Positions 55,062 through 64,000 of a stretch of 64,000 bases of DNA are shown in pieces (positions within the stretch are counted from its first letter, which is position 1; each line of letters starts with the position of its first letter). A model generated the notes under the pieces. That model worked only from the letters and a program-made list of their open reading frames with translations. It ran no database searches and was not told the DNA's origin. The DNA lies in assembly GCF_963169125.1 (NCBI RefSeq), contig NC_084796.1, forward strand, positions 210,183,948 to 210,247,947, read 5' to 3'. The position numbers and the translations under genes were made by a program. This stretch comes from Humulus lupulus (lineage: Eukaryota; Streptophyta; Magnoliopsida; Rosales; Cannabaceae).

Positions 55062-56503
55062 GGACCTAGTGCTCAGCCATTTTCTTCATTCTTCAAGTAC
55101 TTGATCAGAGCCTCCAAGGTGCAAGTGTTAGTATAGAGAGATACACTTGGGTTTGGGATAAAAGCTTTATCATTCTAAGCTTTCTAAACACTTGGTAAGT
55201 GAGATATAGTGTGATTTCGGTGTTGAGGTTTAGATCAATCTATAAGATCAACCAAGGTATTCCTATTCCTTAAGTTCGGTTCTTCATAATTCTTTAGTTT
55301 TCTTTAGTTTCTTTTATTCAGATCCCAACTCTTGTTTATGATTCTTGATTAGGTATTTAAGTTCTTGAAACTTAAGGTCCTTCTTGGTAAGTTTCTTCTT
55401 GATGGTCTAGTTTTCATATTCATCTCTATTCTTAGAGATTCTCACCTTTTTCTACTTTTGGTTTATAGAAGTTTTCTAATCTCGTTCTTGTTCTCAAATA
55501 TACAGGCTTTTTGTAAGGAAAATATGATAGATTTTACATGCTTGTATGTTATGATATGTATATGTTTATGTTAGGATATGTATATGTTTATGTTATGATA
55601 TGTATACGTATAGAATGTGTTTTCAGTCGCTTGGGCACATGACTTGCTTAGACAAGCAAGCCTCGAGAATTTATGATTTGGCATATGACTTGTTAAGATA
55701 ACAAGCCCGAAGAATGGATGATTGGGCATATGACTTGCTTAGATAAGGAAGCCCCAAGAAGTTATATTGGGCATATGAATTGTTTAGCTAACAAGTCCCA
55801 ATTGTATATACTGGCCATTAATGTTGTAGTCATATGTGATATATGTTTATAGTCATATGTTTTATAGTATATGAATATGATGTAGTCTTATGTTTATGAT
55901 ATATGCTGTATGTTGATAGTAGATTTTCCTTACTGGGCATTAGGCTCACTCCTTTATTTTTAGCTTGATGCGGGAGAATGAATATGGAAGGTGGAAGGAT
56001 TTTTTGCAGCCTAGCTTGTGTGTTAAGGATGTATGGATTGAATGGATTGCGTGTCTATCGAGGATGACATTATTTATTTTTAGTCTTTTAAATCATGTTT
56101 TGATGTATTTCCGCATTTAGTATTTTTAACAATTAAAGTTTATGCTTTTTTATGTTTTATAAACAATGGGATCCTATACCATATTTACATCTTATTATGT
56201 AATTTGCACAATATTTATTTTGGGTTTTCAATAAAGTTATGATTATTTTCTTATGTACGTTTTCCCAAAAATAGTAGCTATATCTAGTAGTTTAATGATC
56301 TAAGGTCATAGAAATAGTTGGGTCATTACACCATACCACAAGTGACCGATAGGATGAGGGTGATGTTAAGTGCCCCTGACTACTTCCACATCTCAGAGGA
56401 CGTCTTTGACTACAACTCGAGAGATTAGTCCACAGTTGAGGACTAGAGTCTGTCGCATAGATCGTTCCATGAAATGTTAATGAATAAGATGGGATTTTTT
56501 TAA

Positions 56504-56709
56504 ATAAAAAAAAACTAAGGATTTATGTTTTTGGTTATTGAATACTTTATGAGTAGTTTGAATTTTGGAATAATTTTGAACACACTTTGGATGCTATGGT
56601 TTAATATTTTTCCTCTTGCAAACTCTAAATGGTGTGGATTTGGAAGTATTATTTTCACGAATATTTATCAAACCATTTTGCGAATTGTCCTCTCTTGTGA
56701 TTTTCTTTT
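56504..56709. other. TE-I internal remnant after the small ORF
   Basis: AT-rich, gene-free and cut at 56710 by LTR-L. The frame 56525-56758 crosses this junction and is not a gene. No gag of TE-I is present. Confidence 0.55.
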
Positions 56710-59700
56710 TGTAAAAGGCCGTAATCTAATAATTTGTAAAATATTTGTATACTCATAAGTTTATAGAGGAAAAACCACTTATTATAGAAATTCCAGTGGG
56801 GTATTGCTAAAAATAATGGTTTTCATGCAACGTTTTAAAAATAATTAAAGTTCAAGTCCCACTGATAAGTTCTGAAAGTTTAAAATAAACATCACATTAT
56901 TTTGTAGAAAATAACATTTTAAACTGATCGTTTCTCGTCCATAGGATGCCCCCACACCATACACACCCTGATGATAGAACTCCCCACATCACCACGCGTG
57001 CCAAAGAGAAATCCTATATGCTACCTGGAAGGAAAAGTAAAGGGGTAAGCTAAAAGCCAAGTAAGGAAGTACAAATAATACACAAGTAAAACACAACAAA
57101 ACATATTCATACTCATACATCGTTATACAATCATAAACATAATTATTATAACCATCATCATCATAAACATAATCACCATAAACATCATCATCATAACTTT
57201 GTGAACATGGCCTGCTAACTTGTCCATGTCACATCTTGAGGTAAACAGGATCTCTGCTCCTTGAATAACCTTGGTGCGTCCACCCTTTGAGTTACGTCTT
57301 TATATCCTTAGTAACTCGAGTTACGTCTTCACATCCTTAGTAACCCCTTTGTTGTGTCACGTTCATCATGCTAACAACCATTACATATCATACAACATAT
57401 AGAAATACATTCAATTCAATCATATCAAAGCCAAGGAAAAATACATGATTCCTTACATTCATCATCAGATCATCACATCATTTCACACATCATATCTCAT
57501 ATATATCATTTATCCTTAAACAAGCCAATCTTACCATTCATAGCATAAATAAATAGAATTCTACCTAACTTTCTTACCTCAGCCCAAGCAAAGCAAAACT
57601 GAAAAACTTCACAACGAGCCTATGACCATAAACAAATAGCATTCTTTAACATCACAGAAGACTTTCTTATGCCCAACTCACATACCCCATGTGTCCATGC
57701 ACACATGGTGAAAACTACTCAAAATTTCCAAATAGGCATAATTACACATAAAATCACCAAAAGAATAATACAAATTATACCTATGTTACATGCATGGTTT
57801 TTAAATAAAAATCATATGGTTGAATATTAGATATATTTTTTAGAGTAAAAGTGAAATTGCATGCGACATGCATACGTGGGAGGGAGTTAAAAATGACAAA
57901 TCCTATGCGCTTATTTCTATTGTTTTAAAAATAATGAAATAGTAACATACTTTTATTACCATTATTTATCTCTTTAAAATCACTAAGTTAATTAAACCTC
58001 TATAAAACTATTTTTATTTCATAAAATAATTTATTTAGCCATTTAAAAAATATAATAATTCCATTATTTATTTTTAAATCACTTAGGAATAATAAAGGCT
58101 AGAAATTATGTAAAATACATATAGTTAGCATGTTTCCTTAGAAGATAACAATTTAATTCAAATTAATGAAATTACAAACTTAGTGTGAGAAAAATATAAT
58201 TTTTTTAGGTGTGAGAAAAATACATTTTTATTTGTATTATTTTAAGACTTAATTTAAAATAAAATAAATTCATAAGTGATAATCCAATAATTATTTTTAA
58301 ATTATTTAACCAAACTTTCAGCCACTATTTAATTTATTTAAAAATCACAAGTGAATTAATCTCAATATTTTTCTTAATTAAAAAGAAGAAAAATATGCTT
58401 ATATTCAAAAATATCGTTTTTAATATTTACATAACTTAGGGTTATATGATTTCACAACCACACAAATTTTCCTTTCTTTTTAAAAAAAAAACTTTCCAAT
58501 ATTTTACCAAATATTCCATCAACCATATACACTCTCAAAAATAACCACATTGAATTTAAAACCTCATATTTTCTCTAAAAATGTATAAAAATCTGTAGGT
58601 ATTTATTTGAGCAAAAATATCTTTTCAAGGCATATGAAAGTCCCATTTAATTTCCTGAAAACATTATAACACTTACAAAATTATTTAAGCATGAAAAAAC
58701 ATTATTTTCATCATATTCTAAATCATTTAAACACCAAAATCAGCAAGCATAATAAAACAAAAATCCATCTTTTACATCATTACCATACATGTTTAAATCA
58801 ACACAAATCTAACACAAACCCTAGCATGTTTCTACACCTCTTTTAATTATTTTAAATGTTACCATTAACATACAATAATTCATCAAACCACCTTAAAACA
58901 TACTCACAAATCTTAAAAAAAATAATCATCTTTAACCTTGTATTGAATATAACTCTTAACATATTTCTATCATGCAAGAATTTCAAGGGAGAACAAAACT
59001 AACATATACTCATTTAAAATCTTACAAACAACCTATCATGTTTCTAAGATTTTTAATTGACATAAAAAACATAAAAAAAAAAAAAAAACAATCATGCTTT
59101 GAACATCACCCCTAGGCCGAAATTCCCATAGCCCAAAATAATCAAATCCTTTCATGTTTGAAAAAAAATATTCATCATCATTTTTTTGTAGATCACAATT
59201 TAAAACCCTTGCCAACCCTTTTATACATGACCTATCTTTAACAAATAATAATAATCATACAAACCATACAACATAAAACATTTAGCAACCAAACAACCCT
59301 ACAAGATCAACAAGGATACAATAACATTATCAAAACCATCTGCCAATCAAGACAACAACCCCCATCATCAACCTATATTGACCACAAACCAAAACACCAT
59401 GAATACCCAAGCCCACGCCTAGGTCAATTTTCTCATGCATCAACATAAAAAATATATCCATTAATCCACGTAACCCAAGAAAACATAAAAACATTAGGGC
59501 TAAAGATCCATTACCTCTCTTGATTGTAAAATCAATAACACAAATTGATCAACACCCAAATGGCAATCATGTAAAGAACGCCCTAGACTAATACTTACAA
59601 AACATTCGTATAACATAGCTTATAAAAGAATACCGTCCATTATTAAAGTCTCAGGGGGACTTATTTAAAATCATGCAAGTTGGCGCCATAAGTTTAAAAT

Positions 59701-60035
59701 AAAACATAGGTTTTTATGCAAGGTTCAAGAAAACCAAATAATTTAAATAACAGAGTCCCACTGATAATTTTAGGAAAAGTCTCTTAAAACAAAACATAAT
59801 TTAAATGGCGTTCCACGTTGATCATTTTATCGTCCATAGGATTGCCCCACGCCATACACCCCATGATGAAAGAACTCCTCACGTCACCACGCGTGCCATA
59901 GAGAAAACCTATTTGCTACCTGGAAGGAAAGTAAGGGGGTGAGCTAAAAGCCCAGTAAGGAAGTACAAACAAATAAGCAAGTAAGAAAAACAACAAACAA
60001 CCAAACACTAACGCTCATCTAAAACATCATGGTAT

Positions 60036-60180
60036 CATAACATAATCGTAACATTTCATCATATCATAACATAAATATGACATATCATCATATCATAACA
60101 TAAATGTAACATTTCATCATATCATAACATAAATGTAACATTTCATCATATCATAACATAAATGTGACATATCATCATAT
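60036..60180. repeat. 29-bp tandem repeat, about five copies, in LTR-M
   Basis: Unit 'aacataaatgtaacatttc' plus 'atcatatcat', with small variations between copies. Confidence 0.85.
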
Positions 60181-62559
60181 CACAAACATACAGCATACAT
60201 GATGAGCATGGAACGCTAGTTGTCCATGTCACCCTATGAGGTAAACAGGAGATCACTGGTCCTTGAATAACCTCGGCGCGTCCGCCCTAGGAGTCACGTC
60301 TCAATGTCCTTAGTAACTCGTTCGATGTATCTGACATCGAAATCTGTTTGATGTATCTAACATCGCATTCTGTTTGATGTATCTAACATCCATACACATA
60401 TCACATTCAACAGATCATCACATTAAGGCATTCAAAATTTCATAACAGTTCATTCATAAAATAGCCTTACCATTCATAGCATAAAATCATAAAATCTATC
60501 TAACTTCCTTACCTCAGGTCCAAGCTAAGAATTTCACAATCTTTTCAACGAGCCTATATCATAATCAAAATAACGTTTCTTAGGTTCATAAAATTACTAT
60601 TTTGCCCTTCCATACAACTCATGTGTGCATGGGCCATGCACTCATGATAACAGTTACACTTAAACATGCAATTATCACCAAAAAGAATAATGCTCGTTCT
60701 ACCCATTTTACTAACATGATTGCTTTATAAAAATTACATAGTTGAATAATAATCATGATTTTGGACGTAAAAGTTGATTTGCATGTAACATGCATACGTG
60801 GGAACGTTGCGTAATAAAGACGTTTTCAAAAACGATAATTCTACATTTCTTTTATTATTTTAAAATCAATAGACATATTATATGCTTCATTTTCTTAAAA
60901 TTTCTAAGTTGATTAAATTTCTCAAAAACTTTATTTTATTTTATAAATTTATTTTATTTTAGCTCAAAATAAAATATGTGACATTTTCATTAAATAAATA
61001 ATAATTTATCAAGAATTACCCAACAAGCTTGGATTTAATTAAAATACCTATTTTAATATGTTTCTTTAGAAAAATATATTTTATCATTGTGTTACAAAAA
61101 TGATGTGAAAAATATATTTTAAGTGTGGAAAAATACATTTTGATTTAATTTATTTAAGACTTAGTTTTTAAGTAGTAAAAACCCATATGTGACAATTTAA
61201 TAACAATTGTTAACCTTTTTAAAACAAACTTTCAGCCACTACTTATTTTATTCAAAAATCACAAATAAATAGAGTCTAAATATTTTTCTCAATCAAAATA
61301 AAGAAAAATCATTATTTATCAAAATATGCATTCATACCATTAAAATATCATTTTTCAATATTACCATAACTTAGGAAAAATAATTTATTCCAAAAATTAC
61401 TCAAATTCATTTTTAGTGAAACTTACTTCATATTTTATTACAAAATTCCAGCAACTATTTTTTTATCATTAAAATCACCATATTCAATTTTATAAACTCA
61501 TTTTATCAAAATTCAATAAAAATTCTGTAGGAAATTAATTGAGTAAAATATCATAACATGAGACTTAAAATCCTCTTTTAATTTCATAAAAATTAACATG
61601 TTCATCAAGAACATAATTTATGCATGCAACTCATCTTTTTATCAACTTTTACCCAATTATTTACAAAAAAACAGCAAGCTTATTTCTTTATAAAACTCAA
61701 CTTTTGTCTCAAAAATTACATAAAATCATACATGCTTAAAATCTCATTATACTCTTATAATATGCATGATTCTAATATCACTAACATATTCACATGAATT
61801 CTTTTAAAAACCATTTGTTGCAATTCCATGAAAACCAACAAAACACTATAAATAAAATAACATATAGTAATTTATAAGTACCATATTCACATATGCCTTA
61901 TATTAACCTAACATGTTTCTATCATTATTTCATGCATCTTATAATTTAATCATTCAAAATATAACATGCATCTAACAAAATTTCATGATCAAGATATCAA
62001 GATTGCCACTTATTCTCTTACCCATATAACATAGGTCCTAAAACATGGATCTAATATATTGTAAATCACACAACATATCAAGAACACCCTTGGGTGTACC
62101 TAGGCCGAAATCACCATACAAGTATTCATAGATTATTACAATTTTTTTATGCATAGCAAAATCAACATCACAACCCTTAAACACAAATCATACTCTTACA
62201 AAATCCAAATCCTATAAATCAATCCTACCAAAATCAACCATTAGCACCATTAGCAAAACCACATATACAACCCACCAAAAACAATATAAGGCTAAGGAAA
62301 AGACCATTACCTCTCTTGATTGTAAAAATCAAGAACACAAAAGATCAATACCCCAAACTCCACACCCTTGTTCAAGCCTAGGGTTTTTATGGGAAAGCCA
62401 CCATGAGGAGGAGGAAGAACCCAAACACACACAAGAAAATAACACAAATTAAAATCATATTATCAAAAAAAAAAAGATTATGCAAAGAGAAAAACAAGAA
62501 GACATACTCTAGGGGGTTCCTCTTCACTTTCTCCTTCCTTCTTCCTTTCTTTCTTTCTT

Positions 62560-62620
62560 CCTCTCTCTCTCTCTCTCTCTCTCTCTACACGCCACTCTCT
62601 CTCTCTCTCTCTCTAGGTCA
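62560..62620. repeat. CT microsatellite in LTR-M
   Basis: Two runs of (CT)n flanking 'acacgcca'. A corresponding run is in LTR-L near 63525-63560, and a GA-rich version is at 41090-41165 in the TE-E LTR. Confidence 0.9.
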
Positions 62621-64000
62621 CGGCAGCCACACACATAGACAAGAGCAAGGGCTCTTCTCTCCTTTCATAGCCCCTTTATCATAAATCCCCCCATAAAGTC
62701 TCCCCAAAGACAATAAGGTAAGTTTCCATTTCTCTTTTATTTTTCTTAATTTCTCTTTATTTCAAAAAGATACAAAGGAATAAAATGTGATCATGCCTAT
62801 CCCCAAATGATCATGGTCTTCAATTTTTGATTTTTACCATCTTAAGGAAAGTATTCCTTTCCCACTAGGTCACACGCCCACTTCCTATTTCCCTCTTCTT
62901 TTCCCCTTTTTTTTTATAAATAAAATACCCAAATAAATCTAAAATAAGGAAACATAAAATGTGTAGAAAATCTACACATGTGCACCATGCTACCATGCAC
63001 TAGCACACACTAAATCACTAGGGTGCATTACTATCTATCATGCACCTTAGTGCATTCCACCATAGCTCACATAATTACCTCATTTGTCACACTTAAATAA
63101 AATGTAACACTAATAGTAAAATAACATGTTACACAATTATTCACTTATTAAATTAATTAACCAAAACACTTCTAACAATTAAATAAAATAACACACAATC
63201 AAATAAAACAAATAATCAACCAAATAAAATAACAACACTTAAATAAAACAATTCATCACACTTAACATTTAAATCAAATAAATCACAAAAATTTAAATAA
63301 TCTAAAAAAAAATATTTGGTGCACTACAAATCACTCTTGAATACCCTAGGGATTTTGAAACCCATGAAGAAGAAGAACACAAAAGCTTAGGATGGTGGGG
63401 AAGAGAAACCTTAGACTTAAAACTAATAAAAGAATCATCAATATAAAAACCATACCTATGACCTCCGAAGACCTTTTTCTTCCTCCTCCTTTCTTTTCTT
63501 CCTTTCTCTCCTTCTCTCTCGAGAACACGCCTCTCTCTCTCTCTCTCTCTTCTTCTCTCTAGGCCGACGGAACCAATGGAGCATAATGCTCTTCTTTCTT
63601 TTTCCTTTCCTCTTTATTCTAATCTACCCATAATAGCCTAAGGAAAAATAATTGCTAAGTTTCCCCTTTTTGATTATTTTCTTTTTATTTTTATTTTATT
63701 TTAATTGGTAGGAAATAAAGATGAAAACACCTCTTCCATTTTTAACTAAAAATCACCCAAATAAAATAGGAATGTAATCCCCCTTTCCCACTATGCACAC
63801 ATGTCCAAGTCAATCCCTTTCCCCTTTTTTATTTTTTTTTTCAATTTAAATAATTAAATAAATCTAAATAAAAGGAAACTATAAAGTGTCTATAAAATTC
63901 TACACAAGTGCACCATGCAACCATGCACATGTACACACTCAATAACTAGGGTGCATCACTACCTACCATGCACCTTAGTGCATTCAACCAAAACTCAATT

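Larger units (their letters stand above)
53994..56330 (+). mobile_element. Solo LTR-K (TE-G family) with triplet array and heat-shock-like elements
   Basis: 2337 bp, plus strand, ending GGGTCATTACA at 56330. CCATA occurs at 53989-53993 and 56331-56335, and the TIR-type end on the left is altered: about 15 unusual bases precede a (GTA)n run (54010-54106). The body follows the TE-G LTR from about 54130 on. No internal region. It splits the TE-I small ORF exactly in frame (codon ATA on both sides), which supports the CCATA duplication. Confidence 0.8.
44304..56503 (+). pseudogene. TE-I pre-gag small ORF, distant relative of the TE-A ORF, split by TE-J and LTR-K
   Basis: An ATG at 44304, close behind the primer site, opens about 20 codons, up to a TAA just before a GT at 44367. 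A 64-nt intron ending CTGTAG at 44430 would join in phase 0 to TAT-AGT-AAG-ATG. That ATG (44440) is followed three bases later by TE-J. The frame resumes in step at 53706 and runs to 53993, is cut by LTR-K, and resumes in step at 56336 up to TAA at 56501. Three inner stops are TAG (53769, about 56426, 56441), plausible changes from TGG. Similar to the TE-A protein in order: a basic N-terminus, an EQYWVLREALSVY segment (EQYVLVIRLFKDF in TE-A), AWHDVIQDELDF (IWETIDDEDDL), RMRVML (RIFMNL) and an acidic tail. Function unknown. The resemblance is by eye and moderate. Confidence 0.55.
59570..63328 (-). mobile_element. Solo LTR-M (4-kb family) inserted in LTR-L
   Basis: 3759 bp, from TGTAAAGAACGCC (59570) to TGTAGTGCACC on the minus strand (63328). 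Exact AATCA duplications lie at 59565-59569 and 63329-63333. No internal sequence. Includes five copies of a 29-bp unit (about 60036-60180), a roughly 31-bp repeat with 'gtttgatgtatctaacatc' (60320-60390), and CT microsatellites (62563-62620). The short frames at 62403 and 63346 fall in LTR sequence. Confidence 0.92.
56710..64000 (-). mobile_element. LTR-L, 4-kb-family LTR in reverse, split by LTR-M
   Basis: Pieces 56710-59569 and 63329-64000. The end TGTAAAAGGCC (56710) aligns with the end of the 40219-44280 LTR. The window ends at sequence matching about 40494 of that LTR, so about 280 bases lie outside. No primer-binding site precedes 56710, so it is a 3' LTR or a solo LTR, not a 5' LTR. 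Confidence 0.8.

Noticed and set aside
56525..56758. 77-codon frame between LTR-K and LTR-L
   Set aside because: Crosses the LTR-L boundary at 56710, is AT-rich and lacks any motif.
60036..60180. Possible CRISPR-like array of 29-bp repeats
   Set aside because: The units are directly adjacent without unique spacers, and the context is a plant LTR.
62403..62684. Frame of 93 codons near the right end
   Set aside because: CT microsatellite gives alternating Ser-Leu. It lies inside solo LTR-M.

Overview
The window is plant nuclear DNA, almost entirely layers of LTR retrotransposons. I see no ordinary host gene, rRNA, tRNA or CRISPR array. The evidence for a flowering plant is: chromovirus-type Ty3/gypsy gag-pol genes with C-terminal chromodomains, a Tat/Retand-type element with a second RNase H and an antisense extra gene, primer-binding sites matching initiator-Met tRNA (TGGTATCAGAG), and many stop codons of the kind left by cytosine deamination in methylated plant repeats. 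I cannot name the species from sequence alone.

Layout, left to right. 1-9045: chromovirus TE-A (minus strand). Its 3' LTR has turned into a trinucleotide array more than 2.1 kb long that runs off the left edge. 9046-about 15630: a truncated Tat-type element, TE-B (plus strand), with pol, an antisense multi-exon gene and the start of its 3' LTR. 15630-17506: a GC-rich array of small hairpins, then an unassigned LTR-like end. 17507-19142: a second Tat-like fragment, TE-C, with another antisense 'plant transposon protein' pseudogene and an LTR start. 19143-about 19940: an LTR fragment of the TE-J family. About 20000-44280: an old plus-strand chromovirus, TE-E, with a 4.06-kb LTR. TE-E is split by TE-F (21123-39505, minus, target duplication CGAGG). 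TE-F is itself split by TE-G (22429-29306, target duplication ATTAA) and by solo LTR-H (34265-36724, target duplication TCACC). 44281-56709: the leader of a second element, TE-I, reading out of the same 4-kb LTR. It is interrupted by TE-J (44448-53705) and solo LTR-K (53994-56330). 56710-64000: an inverted 4-kb-family LTR-L, split by solo LTR-M (59570-63328, target duplication AATCA).

The most interesting signal is a small gene between the primer-binding site and gag. In TE-A, TE-F and TE-G it has a short first exon of 18 codons, a 66-68 nt phase-0 intron, and a second exon of about 470 nt encoding a protein with an acidic tail. It is intact in TE-A. TE-I, which has quite different 4-kb LTRs, carries what looks like a distant relative with the same exon plan, broken by two later insertions. 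TE-J, from a third LTR family, has no such gene. I know of no named family for it.

No element in the window looks able to move by itself. All gag-pol genes carry stops or frameshifts, and most have lost protease, reverse transcriptase, zinc-finger or integrase key residues. Some LTRs still have recognisable TATA boxes, and LTR-K has duplicated heat-shock-element-like motifs.
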